DNA of 64,000 nucleotides from Zavarzinia aquatilis. Its GTDB lineage: Bacteria; Pseudomonadota; Alphaproteobacteria; Zavarziniales; Zavarziniaceae. The notes under the pieces are model-generated. The model saw only the letters and a program-made list of their open reading frames with translations. It was not told where the DNA came from and ran no database searches. The position numbers were made by a program, and so were the translations under genes. Where the stretch lies: the NCBI RefSeq assembly GCF_003173035.1, contig NZ_QGLE01000008.1, positions 62,001 through 126,000 of the forward strand, given 5' to 3'. The stretch's first letter is position 1; each line of letters opens with the position of its first letter. Of the stretch, positions 44,145-53,070 are shown piece by piece.

Positions 44145-44912
44145 ATGACCACCGAAACCGCGCTGCGGCCACCTTCGCCGCTGCTGCTCGCCCTCGAGAT
44201 GCGGGCCTTCGCCGAATTCGGCGGCTATCTCGCCGCCCGTCCCCTGCTTGAGCTCGCGCCTTCGGGCGATGGGCATCCGGTGCTGGTGATGCCGGGTCTC
44301 GCCGCCGGGGATGGCTCTACCGTGCCCTTGCGTGCCTTCCTGCGGCGGCGGGGCTATCGCACCTATGGCTGGAAGGCCGGGCGGAACACCGGGCATCCCG
44401 GCTTGCTCGGTCTGCTGCAGGACCGGCTGCACGAGATTGGCGAACGCAATGGCCGCGCGGTCAGCCTGATCGGCTGGAGCGCCGGCGGTCTCTATGCCCG
44501 GGAAATCGCCAAGCTGGTGCCGGAGCGCGTCCGTCAGGTGATCACCCTCGGCAGTCCCTTCGCCGGGGGCGCCGATGTCTCCAACGTGAAGCGCCTGCAC
44601 GAATGGCTGAGCGGAAGGCGCGGCGATGATCCGGCGCTGCGCGAGCGGCTGCGCGCCACACCGCCCCAGCCTGTCACCTGCATCTACACGAAAACGGACG
44701 GCATCGTGCCCTGGCAGCGCTGCGTCGAGACCCCGCGCGAGGCGGTCGAGAATATCGAGGTGCCGGGCAGCCATTCCGGCCTCGGCCATAATCCCGCCGT
44801 GCTCTATGCCATCGCCGACCGGCTGGCTCGGCCGGAAGGGGACGCCACGCCCTTCGCCCGACAGGGCTGGCGTCGCCTCGTCTATCCCGCCCCCGTCCGG
44901 CAGGAGGTCTGA
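44145..44912 (+). CDS. Alpha/beta hydrolase (lipase/acyltransferase-like)
   Basis: 255 aa. The nucleophile elbow GWSAGG follows an oxyanion region (VLVMPGLAAGDGS); a late Asp (TKTDGIVPW) and His (GSHSGLGHNP) complete a catalytic triad. Resembles esterase/lipase proteins found beside wax ester synthases. It lies three bases before the WS/DGAT gene, so a role in acyl ester turnover is likely. Confidence 0.82.
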   Translation: MTTETALRPPSPLLLALEMRAFAEFGGYLAARPLLELAPSGDGHPVLVMPGLAAGDGSTVPLRAFLRRRGYRTYGWKAGRNTGHPGLLGLLQDRLHEIGERNGRAVSLIGWSAGGLYAREIAKLVPERVRQVITLGSPFAGGADVSNVKRLHEWLSGRRGDDPALRERLRATPPQPVTCIYTKTDGIVPWQRCVETPREAVENIEVPGSHSGLGHNPAVLYAIADRLARPEGDATPFARQGWRRLVYPAPVRQEV

Positions 44913-44915
44913 GCC

Positions 44916-46340
44916 ATGCAGCAGCTCTCGGGGATCGACACCACCTTCCTGAACATCGAGACCAATACCTGCCCGATGCATGTCGGCGGTCTCGTCCTGT
45001 TGCAGCCGCCGCCGGGCCAGACGCCGGAACAGAGCTTCCGGGCGATCTTCGATCTGGTGGAAAGCCGGCTCGATCATGTTCCGCCGATGCGGCGACGGCT
45101 GTTGATGACGCCGCTCGACATCGACCATCCCTATTGGATCGAGGATCCGGATTTCGACCTCGTCCACCACATCCGCCGCCGCGCCCTGCCGAGCCCCGGC
45201 GGTCAGGCCGAACTCGATGCCCTCGTCTGCGAACTGGCGGCAACACGGCTCGACCGCAACCTGCCGCTCTGGGAATTGCATGTGGTCGAGGGGCTGGAAG
45301 GCGGGCGCATCGCCGTCATCACCAAGATGCACCATGCCGCCATCGACGGCGTTTCGGGCGCGGAAATCCTCACGACGCTGCTCGACCTCAGCCCGGAGCC
45401 GGCAGTCCTGCCGGCGCCGGACAAGCCGTGGCGGCCGGACGATATCCCCTCGCTGACCCGGCGCCTGTTCACCACGGCGAAGTCACTGTCGCGGCGGCCG
45501 GGCGATTCCTTCCGCCTGATCAAGTCGACCATGCCGGTGCTGGCCAGCCTGGGGCGCGAGGCGATCGAGCGCGGCAAGCTGATCCTGCAGGGCGAATCCA
45601 CCCGCAGCGTGATCGGCCTTGCCCCGCGCACCCGCTTCAACCGCCAGATCACGGCGCGCCGGTCCTATGCCCATGGCGGCTTTCCGCTGGCGACCATCAA
45701 GGCCATCCGCAAGGCGTTCGGCGTTACGCTGAACGATGTCGTGCTGGCGGTCTGCGCCGATGCCCTGCGCGCCTATCTCGAGGAGCGGAGCGAATTGCCG
45801 CGCCATTCCTTGGTCGCGGGCGTGCCCATGTCGACACGGCCCGAGGACCAGAAGGGCGCGGGTGGCAATCACGTCACCTTCCTGCGCACGGCGCTTCATA
45901 CCGACGAGGCCGATCCGGTCGCGCGCCTGCAAAAGATCAGCGGCGACATGGCGGCGGCCAAGGAAAAGATGCGCGCCCTGCCGGCCAGCCTGATGGGCGA
46001 CTGGGCCAAGGTGCCGTCCCCGGCCCTGATGGCGCGGGCGGCGAGGCTCTACGAGAATTTCGGCATCCAGAGCTTCCACGCCCCGGCCTTCAACGTGGTG
46101 ATCTCCAACGTCCCCGGACCGCCCATGCCGCTTTATTTCGCGGGGCTGAGGGTGCTGGCCAATCACCCGGTCAGCATCCCGTTCCACGGCGTTGGCTTCA
46201 ACATCACGCTGATGAGCTATTGCGACAGTATAGATTACGGCCTGACCGCCGATCACGACACGGTGCCCGACATCGGCCATTTCGCCGAGCTGATGCGGGC
46301 CGCAATGGAGAGGCTGAGCCACGCCGCCGCGGCGGCGTGA
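44916..46340 (+). CDS. Wax ester synthase/diacylglycerol acyltransferase (WS/DGAT)
   Basis: 474 aa, normal for the bifunctional WS/DGAT family that esterifies fatty alcohols or diacylglycerol with acyl-CoA at the inner face of the membrane. The catalytic HHAAIDG motif is at 139-145, with NHVTFLRTAL and the late NVVISNVPGPPMPLYFAG. Its place between a hydrolase and an acyl-CoA synthetase supports neutral-lipid formation. Confidence 0.91.
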   Translation: MQQLSGIDTTFLNIETNTCPMHVGGLVLLQPPPGQTPEQSFRAIFDLVESRLDHVPPMRRRLLMTPLDIDHPYWIEDPDFDLVHHIRRRALPSPGGQAELDALVCELAATRLDRNLPLWELHVVEGLEGGRIAVITKMHHAAIDGVSGAEILTTLLDLSPEPAVLPAPDKPWRPDDIPSLTRRLFTTAKSLSRRPGDSFRLIKSTMPVLASLGREAIERGKLILQGESTRSVIGLAPRTRFNRQITARRSYAHGGFPLATIKAIRKAFGVTLNDVVLAVCADALRAYLEERSELPRHSLVAGVPMSTRPEDQKGAGGNHVTFLRTALHTDEADPVARLQKISGDMAAAKEKMRALPASLMGDWAKVPSPALMARAARLYENFGIQSFHAPAFNVVISNVPGPPMPLYFAGLRVLANHPVSIPFHGVGFNITLMSYCDSIDYGLTADHDTVPDIGHFAELMRAAMERLSHAAAAA

Positions 46341-46367
46341 CGCAAAAGGCCCGGAAGGAGAGACGGT

Positions 46368-48086
46368 ATGAGTAACGAGACGGCTGGGGGCGCCATCGAC
46401 TTCCGGAAATCCTATCCGCCGGGCGTGCGCTGGGACGCGCCGCTGCCCGGCGGCGCGGTGCAGGATATCCTGACCCGCACCGCGCAAGGGTTCCCCGATC
46501 ATGTCGCCATCGAATTCAACGGCGCCGATATCACCTATGGCGCGTTGCAGGCCCTGGTGTTTCGCGCGGCCAAGGGCTTTCGCGCGCTCGGCGTCGGGCC
46601 GGGGGTGCATGTCGGCCTTTATCTGCCGAATTGCCCGCATTACATCATCGCCTTCTTCGGCGTGCTGACGGCGGGGGGCACCGTTGTCAATTACTCGCCG
46701 CTCGATGCCGCGCGGGTGCTCGAACACAAGGTCGAGGACAGCGAGACCGACATCCTCGTCACCCTCGATCTCAAGGTGCTCTATCCCCAGATGGCGGCGC
46801 TGCTCGGTGCCTCGCGGCTGAAGCGGTTGATCGTCGGCAATATCGGCGACTTCTCGCCCGAGCCGGAAACGGTCGCCGCTTTCCTGAAGGCGGCCGGCCA
46901 GACCGCCGACATTCCGGCGGATGATGCGTATCACCTGACGTTCCGCGCGTTGATCGACAATGATGGCGCGGTGGAGCCTTTCACGGTCCCTGATCCGGGC
47001 GCGACCCTCGCGGTGCTGCAATATACCGGCGGCACCACCGGTCTGCCCAAGGGCGCCATGCTGTCCCACGCCAATCTGACCGCGGCGCAGGCCCAGCTGC
47101 TCGAGCTTTGTTCCGGCGACGAGCCCCTGTTCGAGATCGGCGGCGAGCGCATCCTCGCGGTGCTGCCGCTGTTTCACATCTATGCCCTGTCGGTGAACAT
47201 GCTGCTGGGCATCACCATCGCGGCCCGCCTCGTGCTTCACGCCAAATTCGAGGCGGAGGCGGCGCTGCGCACCCTGACCGACCAGCGCATCAGCTTCTTC
47301 CCCGGCGTGCCCACCATGTATGCTGGCCTGCTCAATCATCCGGGCATGGCCAAGGCCGATCTTCGCGCGCTGAAATTCTGCGGCACCGGCGGCGCCCCCC
47401 TGCCGGTCGAGCTGGCGGAGCGTTTCCTGCGTCTGACCGGCTGCCACCTGACCGAAGGCTGGGGCATGACCGAGACCACGGCGACCGGCACCTTCACGCC
47501 GGCACGCGGCGTCCACAAGGCGGGCTCCTGCGGGGTGCCGGTGCCCCATGTCCGGCTGAAATTCATCGACGTCGCGGACCCTGCGCGCGAGGTCGGCCCG
47601 GGCGAGCGGGGCGAGCTGTGCATATACGGCCCCAATGTCATGAAGGGGTACTGGAAGAAGCCGTCGGCCAATGTCGACTCCTTCACGGCGGACGGTTACT
47701 TCCGCACCGGCGATGTCGCCTGGATGGACGGGGACGGTTACGTCTTTATCGTCGACCGCACCAAGGACATGATCCTGTGCGGCGGCTTCAACGTCTATCC
47801 CCGCGTGATCGAGGAAGCGGTCTATGAACACCCCTCGGTCGCGGAGGCGACGGCGATCGGCATTCCAGACGCCTATCGCGGTCAGGCGCCCAAGGTCTTC
47901 ATCACGCTCAAGAGCGGGGCGGATCCCGTCACTCTCGAAGAGATGCAGGCCTTCCTGAAGGGCCGCCTCGGCAAGCACGAGATGATCGCCGCCCTCGAAA
48001 TCCGGGCGGAATTGCCGAAGACCCCGGTCGGCAAATTGTCCAAGAAAGAACTGGTCGAAGAAGAAGCGAGGAAACACCAGCCATGA
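46368..48086 (+). CDS. Long-chain acyl-CoA synthetase (FadD-like)
   Basis: 572 aa ANL-superfamily ligase: P-loop YTGGTTGLPKGAM, TEGWGMTETTATGTFTP, RTGDVAWMDGDGYVFIVDR and catalytic Lys in KTPVGKLSKKEL near the C-terminus. It activates fatty acids as acyl-CoA for the WS/DGAT or for the dehydrogenases in the operon. The stop overlaps the next gene by ATGA. Confidence 0.9.
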   Translation: MSNETAGGAIDFRKSYPPGVRWDAPLPGGAVQDILTRTAQGFPDHVAIEFNGADITYGALQALVFRAAKGFRALGVGPGVHVGLYLPNCPHYIIAFFGVLTAGGTVVNYSPLDAARVLEHKVEDSETDILVTLDLKVLYPQMAALLGASRLKRLIVGNIGDFSPEPETVAAFLKAAGQTADIPADDAYHLTFRALIDNDGAVEPFTVPDPGATLAVLQYTGGTTGLPKGAMLSHANLTAAQAQLLELCSGDEPLFEIGGERILAVLPLFHIYALSVNMLLGITIAARLVLHAKFEAEAALRTLTDQRISFFPGVPTMYAGLLNHPGMAKADLRALKFCGTGGAPLPVELAERFLRLTGCHLTEGWGMTETTATGTFTPARGVHKAGSCGVPVPHVRLKFIDVADPAREVGPGERGELCIYGPNVMKGYWKKPSANVDSFTADGYFRTGDVAWMDGDGYVFIVDRTKDMILCGGFNVYPRVIEEAVYEHPSVAEATAIGIPDAYRGQAPKVFITLKSGADPVTLEEMQAFLKGRLGKHEMIAALEIRAELPKTPVGKLSKKELVEEEARKHQP

Positions 48087-49093
48087 CCGACGCGATCAAC
48101 CATCAATGGCGCCTGGCGGCCCGTCCTGTCGGCCTGCCCAAGACTTCCGACTGGAGTTTCACCAGCGAAGCGCCGCCGGTGCCCGGCCCGGGGCAAGTGC
48201 TGGTCCGGGTGCTCTATCTCTCGCTCGACCCCGCCATGCGCGGCTGGATGAACGAGGGGAAGTCCTATGTCCCGCCGGTTGGCATCGGCGAGGTCATGCG
48301 GGCGCTTGGCGTCGGGCGGGTGGTCGCGTCCAATGACCCGTCGATCGCCGTCGGCGACCATGTGGTCGGCCTGATGGGGGCGCAGGATTACGCTGTGCTG
48401 GCGGCGAAAGAGGCGACGCGGATCGAGCCTTCGCTGGCGCCCTTGCCGACCTGGCTCGGCGTGCTCGGGATGCCGGGCATGACGGCCTATTTCGGCCTGC
48501 TCGACGTCGGCCAGCCGAAGCCGGGCGAGACCGTGGTGGTTTCGGGGGCGGCCGGGGCGGTCGGCGGTCTCGTCGGCCAGATCGCCAAGCTGAAGGGCTG
48601 CCGGGTGATCGGCATTGCCGGCGGCGCCGACAAATGCCGCTATGTCGTCGAAGACCTCGGCTTCGACGGTGCCATCGACTACAAGGCGGAGGATGTGCGG
48701 AAGAGCCTGCGCGCCCTCGCGCCCAAGGGTGTCGATGTCTATTTCGACAATGTCGGCGGCGACATTCTCGATACCGTGCTGGCGCAGCTCGCCCGGGGGG
48801 CGCGCATCGCCATCTGCGGCGCGATCTCGCAGTATAATTCGACCGAGGGCGTGAAGGGCCCGGCCAATTACATGTCGCTGCTGGTCAATCGGGCGCGGAT
48901 GCAGGGTTTCGTCGTCTTCGATTACGCCGCCCGCTATGCGGAAGCCGCGCGCGACATCGCGGTCTGGATCGCCGAGGGCAAGGTGAAGGCCAAGGAAGAC
49001 GTGGCCGTCGGCCTGGAGAATTTCCCGGCGACCCTGCTGAAACTCTTCAAGGGCGAGAATTTCGGCAAGCTGGTGCTGAAACTCGCCGATTGA
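48083..49093 (+). CDS. NADP-dependent MDR oxidoreductase (zinc-free, PTGR/CurA-like)
   Basis: 336 aa medium-chain reductase without zinc ligands: SLDPAMRGWMNE in the N-terminal catalytic domain, VSGAAGAVGGLVGQIAKLKGCRVIG as NADP-binding motif and VDVYFDNVGGDILD. The family reduces enone or 2-alkenal double bonds (prostaglandin reductase, leukotriene dehydrogenase, CurA). Last gene of the lipid operon; the convergent LysR gene ends four bases away. Confidence 0.9.
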   Translation: MTDAINHQWRLAARPVGLPKTSDWSFTSEAPPVPGPGQVLVRVLYLSLDPAMRGWMNEGKSYVPPVGIGEVMRALGVGRVVASNDPSIAVGDHVVGLMGAQDYAVLAAKEATRIEPSLAPLPTWLGVLGMPGMTAYFGLLDVGQPKPGETVVVSGAAGAVGGLVGQIAKLKGCRVIGIAGGADKCRYVVEDLGFDGAIDYKAEDVRKSLRALAPKGVDVYFDNVGGDILDTVLAQLARGARIAICGAISQYNSTEGVKGPANYMSLLVNRARMQGFVVFDYAARYAEAARDIAVWIAEGKVKAKEDVAVGLENFPATLLKLFKGENFGKLVLKLAD

Positions 49094-49097
49094 GCGG

Positions 49098-50015
49098 TCA
49101 GGGCGCCCCGCGCGAGCGGCAACGGGCGCCCACTGTCTCGACCAGAAAATCGACGAAGGCGCGCACCTTGGGGCTGAGGTGGCGGCCGGGCGGATAGATC
49201 ACATAGATCGAATGGCCGGCCAGGCGAAAGCCGCCGAGGTCGATGGGCACCAGCCTTCCGGCCGCGACATCGAGTTCGGCGAGAAAATCCGGCGTCCGCC
49301 AGATGCCGAGGCCGCCCACGGCCGAGGAACGCAGCACGTCGCCATTGTTGGCGGTCAGCCGGCCCTTGGGGCGGACTCGTCTCTCCTCCCCGCTGTCGTT
49401 GCGGAAAATCCATTCGTCGCCCGTCGCGGACAGGGAATATTGCAGGCAGTCGTGATGCATCAGGTCTTCCGGCACCTGGGGCGTGCCGCGCCGGGCGAGG
49501 TAATCGGGCGAGGCGCAGACGACGGGCAGCACGCCGCCGATGCGCCGGCCGATCATGCTGGTATCGCCCAGTTCGCTGCGGATGCGGACGCCGACATCGA
49601 AACCTTCCTCGACCAGATCGACCACCCGGTCGTTCATCACGAGGTCGACGGTGATTTCGGGATAACGGTCGAGGAAGCGGGGCAGCACGGGCCCGAGGTC
49701 CGACAGGCCGAAGGACATGGGGGCATTGACGCGCAGGCGCCCGCGCGGCTGCGCCTCCATCTGGCCGACCGCGGCCTCGAGATCGCCGACATCGTCGAGC
49801 ACGCGGACGCAGCGCTCGTAAACCGCCTGACCCGTCTCGGTCAGGGCGAGGCGCCGCGTGGTCCGGTGCAGCAGCTGGGCACCAAGATGGGCTTCCAGCG
49901 CGGCGACATGCTTGCTGGTCGCGGCGTTGGACAGGTTCAGGTCGCGCGCCGCCCCCGCGAAGGAGCCCAGTTCCACCACCCGGCGGAACACCGCCATCGC
50001 CGCCAGCCGATCCAT
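49098..50015 (-). CDS. LysR-type regulator divergent from wrbA
   Basis: 305 aa. Helix-turn-helix at the N-terminus (MDRLAAMAVFRRVVELGSFAGAA then SNAATSKHVAALEAHLG) and a substrate-binding-like effector domain typical of the AaeR/DsdC-like CrgA group that controls quinone or aromatic stress genes. It faces away from wrbA with 116 bases between, where a LysR box is found, so it very likely controls wrbA. Confidence 0.88.
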   Translation of the reverse strand: MDRLAAMAVFRRVVELGSFAGAARDLNLSNAATSKHVAALEAHLGAQLLHRTTRRLALTETGQAVYERCVRVLDDVGDLEAAVGQMEAQPRGRLRVNAPMSFGLSDLGPVLPRFLDRYPEITVDLVMNDRVVDLVEEGFDVGVRIRSELGDTSMIGRRIGGVLPVVCASPDYLARRGTPQVPEDLMHHDCLQYSLSATGDEWIFRNDSGEERRVRPKGRLTANNGDVLRSSAVGGLGIWRTPDFLAELDVAAGRLVPIDLGGFRLAGHSIYVIYPPGRHLSPKVRAFVDFLVETVGARCRSRGAP

Positions 50016-50030
50016 GGCGCATCCACCACT

Positions 50031-50047
50031 GTTTCCAAATCGGAAAC
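50031..50047. promoter_or_regulatory. LysR box between lysR and wrbA
   Basis: GTTTCCAAATCGGAAAC is a perfect 6-bp inverted repeat (GTTTCC/GGAAAC) with a 5-base centre, matching the T-N11-A LysR motif, 16 bases ahead of the LysR ATG and 85 bases ahead of wrbA. Confidence 0.68.
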
Positions 50048-50131
50048 GATTATGTGCGAAGTCCCGTGATTATCAAAGGCCGGCCCGAGGCCTAACTTCC
50101 GGTCATCGAATTTCTGGAAGGACAAGCCGTC

Positions 50132-50734
50132 ATGACCAAGGTTCTCGTGCTCTATCATTCCTCCTACGGCCATATCGAGACGCTGGCCGGCGCCATCGCC
50201 GAAGGCGCGGCCTCGGTCGAGGGTGTCGAAGTCACCGTGAAGCGCGTGCCCGAGCTGATGGACGCCGAGCTGATGAAGCAGTTCGGCATGAAGCCGGATC
50301 AGGCCGCCCCGATCGCGACGACGGCCGAACTGGTCGATTACGACGCGATCATCTTCGGCACGCCCACCCGCTTCGGCATGATGACGGCGCAGATGCGCAA
50401 CTTCCTCGACCAGACCGGCGGCCTGTGGGCCAAGGGCGCGCTGATCGGCAAGGTCGGCTCGGTCTTCACCTCGAGCGCGACCCAGCACGCGGGCCAGGAA
50501 TCGACCATCCTGTCGTTCCATACCACTTTGCTGCACCACGGCTTCATCGTCGTCGGCGTGCCCTTCTCGGAGCCGGCGATGTTCCAGACCGCGGAGGTCA
50601 GCGGCGGCTCGCCCTATGGCGCCTCGACCATCGCCGGTGGTGACGGCAGCCGCCAGCCGAGCGAGAACGAGCTGAAGATCGCCCGTCATCAGGGCAAGCA
50701 TGTCGCCAGCGTCGCGGCCAAGCTGAAGGCCTGA
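50132..50734 (+). CDS. wrbA: NAD(P)H:quinone oxidoreductase WrbA
   Basis: 200 aa flavodoxin-like protein with the FMN loop [12 protein letters not shown] and [23 protein letters not shown]-like [18 protein letters not shown] and the C-terminal YGASTIAG. Full family length (about 198-200). It performs two-electron quinone reduction, protecting against semiquinone stress. Start is eight bases after GGAAGGA. Confidence 0.94.
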   Translation: MTKVLVLYHSSYGHIETLAGAIAEGAASVEGVEVTVKRVPELMDAELMKQFGMKPDQAAPIATTAELVDYDAIIFGTPTRFGMMTAQMRNFLDQTGGLWAKGALIGKVGSVFTSSATQHAGQESTILSFHTTLLHHGFIVVGVPFSEPAMFQTAEVSGGSPYGASTIAGGDGSRQPSENELKIARHQGKHVASVAAKLKA

Positions 50735-50801
50735 CCGGGCAGGGGCTTTCCCCCGGCCCCGCAGTCCCCTTTCCTGCCCCCCACGAAGGGGACACCCGGC
50801 C

Positions 50802-50838
50802 GACGGCCCTCTTCCCCTTCGCGGGGAAGGGGGCCGTC
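50802..50838 (+). terminator. Strong stem-loop after wrbA
   Basis: GACGGCCCTCTTCCCC (50802-50817) pairs with GGGGAAGGGGGCCGTC (50823-50838) with one mismatch around TTCGC, giving a 16-bp stem. TCTTGTTT follows. A likely Rho-independent terminator for wrbA. Confidence 0.72.
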
Positions 50839-50877
50839 TCTTGTTTCGGGGGCGCGATCCGGTGTTTCATCGCCGTC

Positions 50878-51210
50878 ATGAGCACCGAACCCCGCCTGAA
50901 GTCCCGTCTCATCGTTCAGGCCCTGATCCGTCAGGCCGAAATCGCCGGTTTCGCCGCCGCCATCCTGCACAGGGGCGATGACGACGCGGGCGGCATCATG
51001 CTGGCGGTCGACCGCTATCCGGCGGGCAGCCGGCTGTTCGACCGGGCACGCGATGGCGAGGGGCGTCTGGTCTGGACCGCGGCCGATGGCGGCGCGCTGC
51101 TCGATCCGCCCAGCCTCGCCGAGCGGATCGAGCGGGCGCGGCGGCGCGACCCGGACCTCTGGGTGGTCGGGGTCGAGGACCCGAAGGGCCTATACCAGCC
51201 AGCGCCTTAG
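50878..51210 (+). CDS. DUF1491 family protein
   Basis: 110 aa with the DUF1491 pattern: RLKSRLIVQALIRQAEIAGF at the start, HRGDDDAGGIMLAVDR, WTAADGGALLDPPSLAERIERARRRDPDLWVVGVED. The family is small, soluble and restricted mainly to alphaproteobacteria; function unknown. Its last 21 bases overlap the convergent GH17 gene. Confidence 0.85.
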   Translation: MSTEPRLKSRLIVQALIRQAEIAGFAAAILHRGDDDAGGIMLAVDRYPAGSRLFDRARDGEGRLVWTAADGGALLDPPSLAERIERARRRDPDLWVVGVEDPKGLYQPAP

Positions 51211-52905
51211 GGTGGCGGCGCCGAACGGCAGGCTCATCAGGACGAGGCAGGCGGACCAGACCCAGGCTTCGCGATTGAGCGTGCCTTCCGAGACCATCAG
51301 GCCGACGGCGAGGGCGATGAAGCCAAGGCCGACGAGGGCGGTGAACCAGCCGGTGCCCGGCTTCTCGGTCCTTCCGATCGAGCCGAACACCCGGCCGAAG
51401 GCCAGGCGGTCGAGGAAGCGGTCGCGCCCGGTGATCTGGGCGATCAGCGCGACCAGCACGGGGACAAGGGCGACGATGCCGAGATAGACCGTCGGGAAAT
51501 CGCGGTAACGCCCATCGACCGGCAGCAGCGGCCAAAGCTGCGAAATGGTCGCCGCCGGCAGGTTGGGGATCAGGACATCGTCGGTCACGCTGACTTCAAG
51601 AAGGAAGGACAGCACGAAGGCGAGGCCGAGGGCGAGGGTGAGGATGATGTCGCCCGCCGCCGCGGTCCAGCCGCCGACCGCGATCCGCGCATCGCCGGAG
51701 AGCATACGGAAGGAGGCGCTGACCAGCGAGAAGGCGACGCCGCCGCCGATCAGCAGCTTGATGGCGGCCCAGGCGCGCGGCCCCGGCATATAGGCGAAAT
51801 ACCACGCCTCGACCGCGGCGCGGCTGACGGCATAGGTGGCAAGGCCGAGGATGGCCCCGGCGAAGAGCGCGCGGCCGAAATTCATGTGGTTGGCGCGCGT
51901 GCGCTGGCGCGCCCAGGTGACGATGATGAGGATGACGGCGACGGCCAGGCCGACCGGCCATTGCGGCATCTCGACCACCGGCCCCTTGAGGTCGAACTTC
52001 GGCTGCCAGTCATCGCCGAACAGGCCCCAGTTGGCGCCGACCGTGCCTTCCATCGCGCTTTTCCACGGCTGGTCGAAGGCTTCGATCACATTGTAGCGGA
52101 TGCCCTCGGCCCCGGCCTTGTGCAGGAAATTGGTGATGAAGCGGGCCAGTTCGACCCGGCCCGCCACCGCCGCCTCGCGGTCGCGGCCATAGGTCGGCCA
52201 GCCGATCTCGCCGATCACCACGGGCTTGTTCGGAAAGGCCGCCTTCACCTCGGCCAGGATATGGTCGACATGCGCGTTGCCGGCCTCGACGGGAAGGGGA
52301 TTGTCCTCCCAATAGGGCAGGATGTGGATGGTGATGAAATCGACCTCGTCGGCGAGCTGCGGATTCTTCAGCCAGAATTCCCAGACATCGGCATAGGTGA
52401 CCGGCTGCTTGATCGCCGCGCGCACCTGCCGGATATGCTCGATCAGGGTCTCGACCGGCAGATCCTTGCGCAGCAACACCTCGTTGCCGACGATCACCCG
52501 GTCGATCGTGTCGGGGAAGCGGTTGGCAAGGTCGATCAGGCTGGCGATTTCCAGCTTGTTGGTGCGGATCACGGTCCCGAGCCAGGCCCCGGCGAAGACC
52601 TTGAGGCCCCGCGCCTTCGCCAGCTCCGGCACTTCCTGCATTCCTTCCTGCGCGGTGTAGAGCCGGACGCCCTTCACCTTGCCGACCAGGGCGTCGAGCG
52701 CCTCGGCGATTTCGACGCTGCTCGGGTAGTTCCCGGTCAGCGGACTCTGGCTGCCGCGGAAGGGGGCGAAAGACACGCTCTCGATCTGCCCGTCATAGGG
52801 ATTGTCCAGCGCGACCGGCCGGTTGGGTAGCCACCAGGCAAGGGCGGTCAGGACAAGGGCGGAAACAAGGACCACAAGAGGCTGAACGGAGGAAGAGGGG
52901 CGCAT
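51190..52905 (-). CDS. Membrane-bound GH17 beta-glucan enzyme (glucosyltransferase-like)
   Basis: 571 aa. One N-terminal membrane segment, then a periplasmic glycoside hydrolase family 17 domain (about 40-310) with acid/base Glu142 (IVGNEVLLR) and nucleophile Glu233 (VIGEIGWPTYG), followed by about eight membrane segments. Proteins of this build are annotated as beta-(1,6)-glucan synthases (NdvC-like) or beta-glucan branching transglycosylases, and act on beta-1,3/1,6 glucans in the periplasm, for instance osmoregulated glucans. It stands alone on its strand, so the partner synthase is elsewhere. Confidence 0.86.
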   Translation of the reverse strand: MRPSSSVQPLVVLVSALVLTALAWWLPNRPVALDNPYDGQIESVSFAPFRGSQSPLTGNYPSSVEIAEALDALVGKVKGVRLYTAQEGMQEVPELAKARGLKVFAGAWLGTVIRTNKLEIASLIDLANRFPDTIDRVIVGNEVLLRKDLPVETLIEHIRQVRAAIKQPVTYADVWEFWLKNPQLADEVDFITIHILPYWEDNPLPVEAGNAHVDHILAEVKAAFPNKPVVIGEIGWPTYGRDREAAVAGRVELARFITNFLHKAGAEGIRYNVIEAFDQPWKSAMEGTVGANWGLFGDDWQPKFDLKGPVVEMPQWPVGLAVAVILIIVTWARQRTRANHMNFGRALFAGAILGLATYAVSRAAVEAWYFAYMPGPRAWAAIKLLIGGGVAFSLVSASFRMLSGDARIAVGGWTAAAGDIILTLALGLAFVLSFLLEVSVTDDVLIPNLPAATISQLWPLLPVDGRYRDFPTVYLGIVALVPVLVALIAQITGRDRFLDRLAFGRVFGSIGRTEKPGTGWFTALVGLGFIALAVGLMVSEGTLNREAWVWSACLVLMSLPFGAATLRRWLV

Positions 52906-53070
52906 CGGGATCTCGCACGCGGACGGCCGTCATGCTTACACCAAAGCCGCGCGCTGCGGAACGTGGCGAAACCGCGGATTTCGCGACTTGAGACCGGACG
53001 GACACGCCCCTAGACTGGCGCCCAACAAGAAAGTGACACGGCGAGAGCCGTGCGCGTTGGGGAGAGAAGA

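Noticed and set aside
45483-48077. 864-codon minus-strand ORF opposite WS/DGAT and acyl-CoA synthetase
   Set aside because: No protein family features; the plus strand holds catalytic motifs in order.
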